Made by a program: the position numbers and the translations under genes
Shown: positions 20,001 through 26,459 of the stretch, piece after piece
How positions within the stretch are numbered: position 1 is the stretch's first letter
Layout of the letters: every line of letters starts with the position of its first letter
Notes under the pieces: model-generated
Told to the model about the DNA's origin: nothing
Database searches by the model: none
What the model saw: the letters and a program-made list of their open reading frames with translations, nothing else
DNA from: Rhizobacter sp. OV335
GTDB taxonomy: Bacteria > Pseudomonadota > Gammaproteobacteria > Burkholderiales > Burkholderiaceae_C
Assembly (NCBI RefSeq): GCF_900142965.1
Contig: NZ_FRCQ01000017.1
Span: forward strand, 84,538-148,537
Length of the DNA stretch: 64,000 bases
Direction of reading: 5' to 3'

Positions 20001-20982
20001 GGCGGTGTTGCGGCCGGCGGTGGCGGTGGCGCCGGCGGCACCTGCGGTTGCGGCCGGAGCGGCGTCTGCTGCGAACACGATCGTCGTCAAGACGGCACCG
20101 GGCCGCGCGAGTGCACCGGTGGCCGACGTTCCCGATCCCGCCTACACCGACTGGACCTTCGGCGAGCTGCCCGAACTGATGGAGGTGAAGCGCGGCAACC
20201 AGGTGCTGGTGGGGTTCCCGGCGCTGATCGACCGCGGCAGCCATGTGCAGATCGAGGTGTTCGACGAACCCGACGTGGCGGCGCACAAGCACCGGGCCGG
20301 CTTGCGCCGGCTGGTGGCGTTGCAGATCCGCGACGCGCTGAAGTACCTCGAGAAGAACATCCCGGACCTGCAGAAGATGGCGGTGCTGTACATGCCGCTG
20401 GGCACGGCCGAGGAGCTGCGCGAGCAGATCATCGACCTGGCGCTCGACCGCGCGTTCCTGGCCGACCCGTTGCCGGCCGATCCGCAGGCCTTCCGGCGCC
20501 GCATCGACGAAGGGCGAGGGCGCCTGACGCTGATCGCCAACGAGATCGCGCGCAGCGTGATCGTGGTGCTGACCGAGTTTGCCGCGGCGCAGCGCAAGCT
20601 GAAGGATGCGCGGGCGCCGAAGGAGGTGGGCGACGACGTGCAGGCGCAGCTGGCGCGCCTGATGCCCAAGCGCTTCGTGCTGGCGACGCCGTGGGCGCAG
20701 CTGGCGCACCTGCCGCGCTACCTGAAGGGCGTGACGATGCGCCTGGACAAGCTGCGCGCCGACCCGGTCCGCGACGGCCAGCGCCTGGCGGAGCTGCGCC
20801 CGCTGGAGCAGCGCTACCTGCGGATGGTGGCCGATCGCAAGGGCGTGCACGACGCGCGGCTGGAGGAGTTCCGCTGGCTGCTGGAGGAGTTGCGAATCAG
20901 CCTGTTTGCGCAGGAATTGCGCACGCCGCAGCCGGTCAGCGTGAAGCGGCTGGAGAAGGCGCTGGGGGCGCTGACGGTGTGA
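17095..20982 (+). CDS. hrpA: ATP-dependent RNA helicase HrpA
   Basis: A 1295-residue DEAH-box helicase, close to the 1300 residues of E. coli HrpA. Walker A is GETGSGKTTQL (about 53-63) and motif II is DEAH (about residue 155). Motif III is SATIDADRF, and motif VI is NQRAGRCGRV. HA2 and OB-fold regions follow, and then the DUF3418 C-terminal extension that separates HrpA from HrpB. HrpA helps rescue or process stalled ribosome/mRNA complexes. I chose the GTG at 17095 because it starts just before the Pro-rich leader and follows argA's divergent start; upstream in-frame codons overlap argA. The Ala/Val-rich stretch around residue 985-1010 is a linker before the DUF3418 part. Confidence 0.95.
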   Translation: MTSAPRRGPSPVAKPVVANPIPPITFPESLPVSSRRDEIAQAIEANQVVIVCGETGSGKTTQLPKIALTLGRGRGAGGRGLIGHTQPRRIAASSVAKRIAQELNTPLGEHVGFKVRFQDRLSAGASVKLMTDGILLAETQTDPLLKAYDTLIIDEAHERSLNIDFLLGYLRQILPRRPDLKVIVTSATIDADRFAQHFASRNGPAPVIQVSGRLFPVEQRWRPFEESREYGLNDAIGDGVDELWREGAGDVLVFLPGEREIREAAEHLRKHHPPGVEVVPLFARLSQQEQDAVFEPHSARRIVLATNVAETSLTVPGIQYVIDAGTARVKRYSYRNKVEQLQIEPVSQAAANQRAGRCGRVSNGICIRLYDEKDYSERPRFTDPEILRSSLAGVILRMMSLGLGLVEDFPFLEPPPRRAIADGYQLLHELGAVDEQNELTPTGRELSKLPLDPRVGRMILEARNRESLAEVLVIASSLSVQDARDRPMEHQQAADAAHKKFDDDRSEFVGTLKLWKWLEDARGGSKEHKLSHRKQEQLLRDNFVSPRRVREWRDIHSQLHTVVAEHGWRLNTLPATYDQLHLAMLAGLLGNIGLKSDEDDWYLGARGIKFYKHPGSHLGKKPGRWIVAAELVETTRLFGRGIANIEPQWLPGIAGHLIKTQLLEPHWEKKAAEVVALERATLYGLVIYSNRRVNFGRVDAPAAREIFIREALVNGEWETRLPFLAANRKLIAQVEELEHKSRRQDVLVDDELIHAFYDQQLPADVCSGHSLERWYREESQRQPKLLFLTREELMRHEAAGITTASFPKTLRMGGVDCIATYLHDPGDPKDGVTVTVPIYALNQVNDERCEWLVPGMLKDKVLALLKTLHQRPRSRLVPLPDYAQGFIDQVQEAHGFGAGSLVDVLLKAVRDKTQLDVKRADFKLEQLSPHLFMNFRVVDENGRQLGQGRNLASLKAELGVQARSAFQALAVLRPAVAVAPAAPAVAAGAASAANTIVVKTAPGRASAPVADVPDPAYTDWTFGELPELMEVKRGNQVLVGFPALIDRGSHVQIEVFDEPDVAAHKHRAGLRRLVALQIRDALKYLEKNIPDLQKMAVLYMPLGTAEELREQIIDLALDRAFLADPLPADPQAFRRRIDEGRGRLTLIANEIARSVIVVLTEFAAAQRKLKDARAPKEVGDDVQAQLARLMPKRFVLATPWAQLAHLPRYLKGVTMRLDKLRADPVRDGQRLAELRPLEQRYLRMVADRKGVHDARLEEFRWLLEELRISLFAQELRTPQPVSVKRLEKALGALTV

Positions 20983-21067
20983 TGGATGCAGCGAAAGCCG
21001 GACGGAATTCGATGCGAAGTCGATCTGTTCCGGTGCGCGAGCGGCCCGGAACGCTGCGAGCGCTGGT

Positions 21068-21073
21068 TACAAT
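21068..21073 (+). promoter_or_regulatory. Candidate -10 element of the tRNA-Pro gene
   Basis: TACAAT lies 9 bases before the mature tRNA-Pro 5' end, the usual place for a tRNA -10 box, and matches consensus at 5 of 6. No convincing -35 is seen at 16-18 bases upstream, so it is a partial call. The 100 bases after hrpA show nothing else. Confidence 0.4.
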
Positions 21074-21082
21074 GCGCCGGTT

Positions 21083-21159
21083 CGGGGTGTAGCGCAGCCT
21101 GGTAGCGCAACTGGTTTGGGACCAGTGGGTCGGATGTTCGAATCATCTCACCCCGACCA
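21083..21159 (+). tRNA. tRNA-Pro (anticodon TGG)
   Basis: A 77-base cloverleaf. The acceptor is CGGGGTG paired with CACCCCG, with discriminator A and an encoded CCA at 21157-21159. The anticodon stem ACTGG/CCAGT encloses the loop TTTGGGA with anticodon TGG at 21117-21119, reading CCA and probably other CCN codons. The T-loop TTCGAAT is present. Confidence 0.97.
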
Positions 21160-21200
21160 TCAACTCTCTTCCTTCGTCAGGCCCTCAGCCTGTTCCCTCG

Positions 21201-21277
21201 CTGCCCGTAGCTCAACTGGATAGAGCAGCTGCCTTCTAAGCAGCAGGTCGGGGGTTCGAGTCCCTCCGGGCAGACCA
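21201..21277 (+). tRNA. tRNA-Arg (anticodon TCT)
   Basis: A 77-base cloverleaf. The acceptor CTGCCCG pairs perfectly with CGGGCAG, followed by discriminator A and an encoded CCA at 21275-21277. The anticodon stem GCTGC/GCAGC encloses CTTCTAA with anticodon TCT at 21235-21237 by position count (codon AGA). The T-arm is GGGGGTTCGAGTCCCTC. An integrase remnant follows within 70 bases, so its 3' end is the likely attachment site of the accessory DNA to the right. Confidence 0.96.
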
Positions 21278-21312
21278 AAATCAATGACTTAGCGTCGCTT
21301 GGGTGCGGCAGG

Positions 21313-21340
21313 TGTCTAACTATTCGGCATCTGTCTAACT
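21313..21340. repeat. Direct repeat TGTCTAACT, two copies
   Basis: TGTCTAACT occurs at 21313-21321 and again at 21332-21340, 19 bases apart, between the tRNA-Arg gene and the integrase remnant. This could be recombinase arm sites or the scar of an element end. I see no more copies in the island. Confidence 0.4.
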
Positions 21341-21341
21341 T

Positions 21342-21500
21342 CTAGCGGCGCCGGCCCGACTTCACCCGGCGCTCAGACTTGCCGTCGACGTAGTGCTCGG
21401 TCATCTTGATCGAGCGGTGGCCGAGCAAGTCCTTGGCACCTCTGCACGACCACGCAGGTCGTGGATGTTCAGGTCTTCGATCCCTGCGCGAAGGGCACGT
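21342..21500 (-). pseudogene. Tyrosine-recombinase (phage-type integrase) C-terminal remnant
   Basis: Two minus-strand frames together spell the end of a tyrosine recombinase. From about 21500 down to 21440 the frame reads ALRAGIEDLNIHDLRGRA, with the catalytic Arg of the HDLR box. After a frame break near 21438 a second frame reads AKDLLGHRSIKMTEHYVDG and ends at the TAG complementary to 21342-21344; it carries the GHRS box and the nucleophile-type Tyr of TEHY. About ten residues normally found between HDLR and the LLGH box are missing, and nothing recognisable of the N-terminal domains remains, so it is dead. Its place just 3' of tRNA-Arg is what an integrated element would leave. Exact right boundary is a guess. 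Confidence 0.7.
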
Positions 21501-21675
21501 CTGGGTGTTCGTCGAGTGCACATCGAATCAAGCGCTTCCTGAGTCGTGGGTTCATCATGCGCCAGACGACGGTGGCCACTCGTTCCGCTTCTTCTGGCAT
21601 CCGCTGGTTGCTCCGTCGCCGTCGAGCGAATGGCATGTGGTTTTCAGAGGCGCATTGCGCTTCATCCAGAATGCC

Positions 21676-21753
21676 GCCTAACCCGTCCATCTAGGGGACG
21701 TCCAACATCTGGCTTCGCCAGCTGTCGGCCGCCCCTCATGTCAAACGTTAGGG
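21676..21753 (+). repeat. Integron attC-like recombination site
   Basis: A 78-base imperfect palindrome. It starts with GCCTAAC (21676-21682, fits the R'' core RYYYAAC) and ends with GTTAGGG (21747-21753, fits R' GTTRRRY in 6 of 7). Inside, TAGGGG faces CCCCTCA as L''/L'-like arms, and CTGGC-TTC-GCCAG forms the terminal hairpin. GTCAAACGTTAGG at the right end is typical of chromosomal attC sites. The next gene's start codon follows 9 bases later, as in gene cassettes. No integron integrase gene or second attC was found in the window. Confidence 0.65.
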
Positions 21754-21761
21754 CTCATTGA

Positions 21762-22433
21762 TTGCTCACGATCTGTCTCGAAGGGCCGAGTGCTGCTGGC
21801 AAGAGCAGTCTCGTGCAAGCTCTGGCTACCATGGTCGAGGCTGTCGCCGTTCCAGAAGTGAACCTGCTCTTCTCGAGACCCAGCGATCCAGATCCGCACT
21901 GGTACCTTGAACGGCAGCAAGAACGTTGGGAGCGTGCGTGTCGCTCTGCATCCGGCGCTTCGCTAGCCGTTCTGGACGGTGATGTCCTGCAGGCGCTCTG
22001 GTACGGTTGGGCATACGGTTTCACCAATCACCAGTCGTTGTCCGAGCTCGTTGCGTTCTACCGGCCGTTGATGGCATGCGGAACGCTCGCGTTCCCCGAC
22101 GCATACTTCGTTCTCGAATGCTCTGTCAAAGAGCTGCGCTCTCGTAAAGCAGGCGACGCAACCCGGAAGCGTAGAAACTTCGACCTTCATCTCCAGTTCA
22201 TCGAGCCCCAGCGCGTTTATTTCCAGGTGCTTCAATCATTGGCACCGGCGCTCGTTCATTGGCTGCCCATGTCCTCGGTCTCTGGTAACGTGGAAGCAGT
22301 TCGACGCGTGCTGGCGTCAACAGAGCTTCGAAACAAGTCCAATGATTTGGCAATCTTTGATCAGGTGTCTGAGTTCCTTCAACGAAACGTGTTCCGCGGT
22401 GAGCCTTGGCAGGCTGTTGAAATTCGACGTTGA
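21762..22433 (+). CDS. P-loop kinase-like protein, probable integron cassette gene, 3' end altered by an IS
   Basis: A 223-residue P-loop NTPase. The Walker A motif GPSAAGKSS is at residues 8-16, which forces a start at the TTG at 21762; an in-frame TGA stands directly before it. VLDGDVLQALWYGW (about 67-80) looks like the Asp-containing substrate motif of nucleoside/small-molecule kinases, and RSRKAGDATRKRRNFD is a lid-like basic stretch. The fold class (thymidylate-kinase or chloramphenicol-phosphotransferase-like) is inference and the substrate is unknown. It follows an attC-like site directly, as a cassette gene would. The last residues (from about WQAVEIRR) are encoded by the left inverted repeat of the IS at 22407, so the native C-terminus has been replaced. 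Codon use is less GC-biased than in neighbouring core genes. Confidence 0.7.
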   Translation: MLTICLEGPSAAGKSSLVQALATMVEAVAVPEVNLLFSRPSDPDPHWYLERQQERWERACRSASGASLAVLDGDVLQALWYGWAYGFTNHQSLSELVAFYRPLMACGTLAFPDAYFVLECSVKELRSRKAGDATRKRRNFDLHLQFIEPQRVYFQVLQSLAPALVHWLPMSSVSGNVEAVRRVLASTELRNKSNDLAIFDQVSEFLQRNVFRGEPWQAVEIRR

Positions 22434-23217
22434 GGACGTTGATCGATTGTCCTGATCACGCGATTCGAGCCGAATTGACGAAGGCTTGGCTGTCGATCTC
22501 TACTGATGAGGTCTGGAGCACGCGCGTCACGCGTCGCTGCTGGTCGACACGCTGGAGTCCGCGGTACATCGTCTGTCGTAGCCGCCCGACCGTCTTTGCC
22601 CAGCCGAAGTGCTCTTCGATGCGCTTGCGCACGATGTGGCTGGCGGCGTAGCCGGCGTGACGAGCCGTTCGGCCATCGACGGCGCTACCGCCCCTACGAG
22701 TCGTGTGGCTCGCCACGTGCGGCGTCATGCCGCGCTTGCGGCAACCGGCGATGAAGTCTCGCGTGTCGTAACCCTTGTCGGCCGCGACCGTCTTGCGGTG
22801 CGCTCCGGGGACGGTGTCGAGCATCGTCAATGCTGCCGACCCGATGAACCAACGAAACAGCAGGTTGTAGCGAACCTGCTCCATCAGTTGCCGCTCGTTG
22901 CGAACGGAGAAGAACACCTGGATCAGCATTGCCCGCAGCAGCTTCTCGGGTGCAATCGATGCTCGCCCTGTCTCGGCGCAGATGGCATTGAACAGCCCGT
23001 TCAAGCCCGTCAGCGCCTCGTTGACCACCCCGTGAATGGCTCGCAGCGGATGGTCTGCCGGCACGAAGTCGTCGAGCTTGGCCAGCGTGAACAAGCCTTC
23101 CTGCATTCCATCTGATCCGCGCATCGGTCTCACCCACGTCGTTGCGTCGACTCAACCGTACCAGCATCAGCCTCTTCGCGAACCGGCAGTTCCCCGGGGA
23201 ATTTCAACAGCCTGCCA
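22407..23217. mobile_element. Degenerate IS5-like insertion sequence
   Basis: The element is bounded by perfect 18-bp terminal inverted repeats, GGCAGGCTGTTGAAATTC at 22408-22425 and its complement at 23199-23216; one more base pair (T/A) extends them. The ends resemble those of IS5-family elements. At about 811 bp it is shorter than a full ~1.2-kb element, because the transposase gene has lost a middle segment. It inserted into the 3' end of the P-loop kinase gene. I see no clear target-site duplication. Confidence 0.75.
22456..23133 (-). pseudogene. IS5-family transposase with internal deletion
   Basis: A 225-residue frame. The N-terminal part (LDDFVPADHPLRAI, RASIAPEKLLRAMLIQVFFS, LLFRWFIG) is typical of IS5-family transposases. 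It then jumps directly to AADKGYDTRDFIAGCRKRG and EEHFGWAKTVGRLRQT, the second catalytic Asp and the Glu region. Roughly a hundred residues that carry the first DDE aspartate are missing. The C-terminal ~30 residues also look unlike the family. It cannot be an active transposase alone. The gene reads towards the P-loop kinase gene and lies wholly inside the inverted repeats. Confidence 0.85.
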
Positions 23218-23393
23218 GGTCGTCCGCCGTCGGACTGGGCCTGATTCGAGCCGCTGCAACGCGGGTGGAGCAGTCGATTCACGGCCACGCTCTGGCGACG
23301 CGCCACCGCAACGGGAGTGAATTGCGTGTGCCGCTATCGGCGAAATGCTGATTTCACGATGCGCCAAGTCTGAGCTGCCGGACTTGGAAGAAC

Positions 23394-23537
23394 GTGTGCC
23401 CAAGCTGCACAGGTGCAGGAACGCGGCGAGAAATCAGTGCGCCGCTGATGGACGGGTGCCGCGCGCTCTTCTACACCTATGGGCCGTGCCCAGATGCCTG
23501 TCGCTTGCTGGTGCGCGCGATGAAGGGAGTGCAATGA
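23394..23537 (+). CDS. Possible small Cys-rich ORF before the effector pair
   Basis: An open frame of about 47 residues from a GTG at 23394 (an internal ATG at 23455-23457 is the other choice) that ends in a TGA overlapping the ATG of the next gene by 4 bases. It contains VCPSC and YGPCPDACR, so four Cys in two pairs. I do not recognise it. It could be a zinc-binding remnant or chance. The rest of 23218-23533, between the IS and the effector pair, shows no other gene or repeat to me. Confidence 0.25.
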   Translation: MCPSCTGAGTRREISAPLMDGCRALFYTYGPCPDACRLLVRAMKGVQ

Positions 23538-24529
23538 CTGTTTGCCATGACGACTCAAGAGACTCCGGGAGGAAAACCGTGGCAGATGTCGCTTCAAGAC
23601 CTCGCGTTGGAGATGACTTCAATTCGATTTCTCGAGATGGCACACTCGAGAATATTTCTCAACGGCAGTTGAAAGACTTCGTGAATGGCAGTCAAAGGAC
23701 GCGTGAGTCCGACGTGCTGCAAAAAATTGCAATGAGCAGCCGAGGTGCCGCTCGGAGTGCGAGCTTCCAGGCCATGGCGGACAGATATGTCTTGCAGAAG
23801 ACCGGTTGGCAGGGGCGGCAAGAAATTCCAGGGAGTGGAATTGCGCAGCTGGCGCGGATAGATGTTCCGGCGCAATTGCAGAATGTGTTTGCTGCCCAAT
23901 ATATTGACACCCAGCAGCTGACTCTCGCAGAGTTGGAGGCGCTGTATGCGAAAGTCACCGAAATGAGTGAGAAGCCGGCAGGTGACACGGTGGCCGAGAG
24001 GGAGAAATATCAAGCGCTGCTGGAGAGTATTTCCGTGGGCCTGCTGGATGCCATTGTCGCGGAGGATTACAAAGCGGAGGCATCAGTTGCCGCTGAAAGC
24101 GGCCTTGTGGATGAGCCATCGATGATGGGTGAGTCCCCACCGAAATCCTTGGGCGAGGATGAGAAAAAGGCTGAGCCAGGCGTCAGTGGTGGCTCCAAAG
24201 CATGGGCTCCGACAATTGGTGGATATTATTGGAAGCATATCTTCGAAGGTCATGCTCTGGGATCGGACAAGAAAGGTAAATCCAAGTGGGCGACGGATGA
24301 CAAGGAAATACTCAAGGCGTACGTGGATGCAATCTTCGAGGCAAACAAGGGGTATATCAAGCCGCATCATTTCGGTCAGAATAATCGTCGCCTGTGGGGG
24401 CAACTGCCGAGCGTCGTAGGGGTCGGGGGGAAAACAGGTGCTCCAACCAAAGGGGTCATAATTTGGGTGCAGGTCGAGCGTGCATATGGGCGTTGCAAAA
24501 TAATCAGCGCATACCCAGGTGAATATTAA
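23534..24529 (+). CDS. Putative secreted effector/toxin with EndoU/BECR-like C-terminal domain
   Basis: A 331-residue protein with no signal peptide or membrane segment. I chose the ATG at 23534 because GGGAG lies 6-7 bases before it. Residues 41-90 hold a leader with NGSQRTRESDVLQ and SSRGAARSASFQAMADRYV, whose core S-x(3)-AR-x(3)-FQ-x-MAD recurs in the next gene. A helical, acidic middle follows (about 105-215). The last ~105 residues read like a polymorphic-toxin RNase domain: WKHIFEGHALGSDKKGKSKW (233-252), and near the end an alternating strand VQVER and KIISAYPGEY (322-331). This H-x3-GH ... GKS ... AYP pattern resembles EndoU/BECR-fold toxin tips, from memory only. No immunity gene is obvious. 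GC content is clearly below that of core genes. Confidence 0.7.
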   Translation: MTVCHDDSRDSGRKTVADVASRPRVGDDFNSISRDGTLENISQRQLKDFVNGSQRTRESDVLQKIAMSSRGAARSASFQAMADRYVLQKTGWQGRQEIPGSGIAQLARIDVPAQLQNVFAAQYIDTQQLTLAELEALYAKVTEMSEKPAGDTVAEREKYQALLESISVGLLDAIVAEDYKAEASVAAESGLVDEPSMMGESPPKSLGEDEKKAEPGVSGGSKAWAPTIGGYYWKHIFEGHALGSDKKGKSKWATDDKEILKAYVDAIFEANKGYIKPHHFGQNNRRLWGQLPSVVGVGGKTGAPTKGVIIWVQVERAYGRCKIISAYPGEY

Positions 24530-24546
24530 ATTCGAAGGTCGCGAGC

Positions 24547-25527
24547 ATGCATGCACCGGCAGATAAACCACAGGTGGATGGAACTCGATCGAGTGACGAT
24601 TCTCCCTCCCGAGGTCGCAGGGGCGCCGAAGCCGCCCCCAGCTCCTTTGATACACCAGGAGGTGTTGCGCAAAGAAGAATGCAAGAGATCGTCAACAACA
24701 GCCCGCAGGCCAGACGGACTTCCAAATTCCAGTTGATGGCCGACAACTTCGCGACGAGGCTGAATGCTCCAATTCAGGGAAAGTTTTCTTTCGAGAGCAG
24801 TCTCGCGAACGGTTGGTATGCTTTCCTGAAGAAATTCTCTTCACGCATGGATCTCTTCAAACTGGTGGAGAGAGATGAGGATCTGAATATCACGATCAAG
24901 GCATCCGACAACAATCCGAACATGAAGAACAAGTTCGGGGCGACCCTGGGGATGATCGAAACCGATGATGAAGAATTTGTGCCGATCAAACATCTGGGTC
25001 AGGAAAAGCACGACAAGAAGATGAATTCGATGAAGGCGATGTGGTTGACCATTGAAGTTTTTGGAAGTCCGCTGGTCGGCATGCAGAACGAGGAAGCCGT
25101 GCCTACCCCTCGTTCACTGGAAGAGCAGCTTGTGACGTTTGCACATGAATGGCATTTGCACGCCGTTCCCTACATCGAGTTGTATCAAAGCATCAAGATG
25201 TACAGGTCAAATGCAGATTCGCTTGAGGAGCATGACCTTGGTGAAGGAGTGAAGATTCCCAGGGGAGAATTCTTCAGGCTCCGCATGAATGATAAATTGA
25301 GGAGTGTTCTGACGGACGACCAGCACAAAGACTACAAAACCATTGCTGCATTCATCAAGTCGGTTGGAGGAAAAATGGAGGATCTGGGTAAATTGAAGAG
25401 TCTGCAGGAGAATCCAGCCGTGATAGAAGGAATCATCGGCAGATTGGATTCTGCAATGGAGGATCAAGGCGATCGATATGATTGGGACCAGGACGCCATC
25501 GCAGACGAGCTGTCGAAGTTGACGTAG
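24547..25527 (+). CDS. Second putative effector sharing the leader motif, unknown C-terminal domain
   Basis: A 326-residue protein, start ATG 24547 with GAAGG 8 bases upstream, 17 bases behind the previous gene, so probably one transcript. Residues 41-72 (RRMQEIVNNSPQARRTSKF followed by QLMADNF) match the leader of the neighbour, and the NSPQAR...MADN form is one I associate with uncharacterised toxin-like proteins that carry such leaders. The rest differs completely. There is a region rich in Lys and acidic residues, then VTFAHEWHLHAVPYIELYQ (196-214), which is His-rich but does not fit the HExxH zinc-protease pattern. The tail is acidic and helical. It could be a second effector or a partner/immunity protein; a shared leader favours an effector. 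GC content is low: one 60-base line (24901-24960) has 32 G+C. Confidence 0.65.
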   Translation: MHAPADKPQVDGTRSSDDSPSRGRRGAEAAPSSFDTPGGVAQRRMQEIVNNSPQARRTSKFQLMADNFATRLNAPIQGKFSFESSLANGWYAFLKKFSSRMDLFKLVERDEDLNITIKASDNNPNMKNKFGATLGMIETDDEEFVPIKHLGQEKHDKKMNSMKAMWLTIEVFGSPLVGMQNEEAVPTPRSLEEQLVTFAHEWHLHAVPYIELYQSIKMYRSNADSLEEHDLGEGVKIPRGEFFRLRMNDKLRSVLTDDQHKDYKTIAAFIKSVGGKMEDLGKLKSLQENPAVIEGIIGRLDSAMEDQGDRYDWDQDAIADELSKLT

Positions 25528-25543
25528 ATATTCGCCTGCGCGG

Positions 25544-26365
25544 CTACTTCGTTGCAGCCTGGGCCGACGGCAAACCTTGCGCCTGCGCCGACCACCGCGC
25601 CATCGTCTGCATCGTCCGCTGGATCGGCTCGGGGCCGATGCTCTCCGAGCCGGCGAACGGCCGGTCCATCGCGGCGATGAAGAAGAACACCAGCCCGAAC
25701 ACGCCCGAGAGCAAGGCCACCGCGCTGAGGTTGAACGCCGAGCGCGGCAGCACGTAGGTCGTCAGCAGGGTCAGCATCGTCGCCAGCACGACCACGCTCC
25801 ACAACGTGGCGGGCACCTGCGCCTCGCTGGCCTGGGTGCGTTCCCGGCGGGCCCTGATCAGTTCGTTGGTCCGGGCCCAGATCTCCGGCATCAAGGCGGC
25901 TTCGCGCGGCCCCACCGGGTCGATCCGGCCGATCACGCGAAACATGTCATCGAGGAGGTCGCGCGCCTGTTCCGGGAATTCGCCCTTGCGCATCGCGGCC
26001 CATTCCTGGTCGACCACGACACCGGCGTATGTCCGCAGCAGGTCGCGGGCTTGGCGCGACTGCGCGGTGTCGTAGACCGCCAGGTCGCGCGCCAGCGCGG
26101 TCATCACGACAGCCTCGTTTCGCACCGCCTTCTCGGCCGAGCCGAACGACTCCCACACCGAGATCGCCGAGAACGCGAGCAGCAGCGAGTTGATCGTCGC
26201 GATCACGCCGAGCAGTGCGATCGCGAGGTTGCGCTCGGCCTCGGCGAAGGTGACGCGGCAAAGGCGCTGGAAGGCGAGGTAGCCACCCAACCCGATCAGG
26301 ATCCAGCCGCCGCTGATCAAGAGGCCGAAGAGCCAGTTCGGAAGGTCGTAGAGGGCCAGTGGCAT
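25544..26365 (-). CDS. DUF4239 (bestrophin-like) membrane protein
   Basis: A 273-residue membrane protein with four likely helices: two near the N-terminus (LFGLLISGGWILIGLGGYL and ALLGVIATINSLLLAFSAI) and two near the C-terminus (WSVVVLATMLTLLTTYVL and SAVALLSGVFGLVFFFIAAM). Between them is a ~130-residue soluble helical part with VRNEAVVMTALARDLAVYD, the pattern of the DUF4239 family, which is bestrophin-related in fold prediction. Function is unknown. I started at the ATG complementary to 26363-26365, which begins with MPLALYDLPNW just before the first helix. It lies downstream of trxC (94 bases) in the same direction and marks the return to core-like GC content to the right of the island. 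Confidence 0.8.
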   Translation of the reverse strand: MPLALYDLPNWLFGLLISGGWILIGLGGYLAFQRLCRVTFAEAERNLAIALLGVIATINSLLLAFSAISVWESFGSAEKAVRNEAVVMTALARDLAVYDTAQSRQARDLLRTYAGVVVDQEWAAMRKGEFPEQARDLLDDMFRVIGRIDPVGPREAALMPEIWARTNELIRARRERTQASEAQVPATLWSVVVLATMLTLLTTYVLPRSAFNLSAVALLSGVFGLVFFFIAAMDRPFAGSESIGPEPIQRTMQTMARWSAQAQGLPSAQAATK

Positions 26366-26459
26366 GCCGCCACGATAGCCTCGCGCCCCATGCCGGGCCA
26401 TCAGCGAATTGCTGAGATGGCCCTTCGAAAAACCCGCGAGTACAACGGAAGCGGGAAGG

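Noticed and set aside
17458..20850. A 1130-codon minus-strand frame opposite hrpA
   Set aside because: Low-complexity His/Arg/Leu/Ala product and no domains; hrpA on the plus strand is complete.
21406..21681. A 91-codon plus-strand frame ending in the attC-like site
   Set aside because: It covers the opposite strand of the integrase remnant and has no family look, so I do not call it a cassette gene, though its stop in the R'' core is suggestive.
24742..25180. HEWHLH as an HExxH metalloprotease site
   Set aside because: The second His is at +3 and +5 and not at +4, so the zincin pattern does not fit.
21278..25543. A repeat of the tRNA-Arg 3' end (attR) to close the island
   Set aside because: I searched by eye for TCCGGGCAG-type copies before 25544 and found none.
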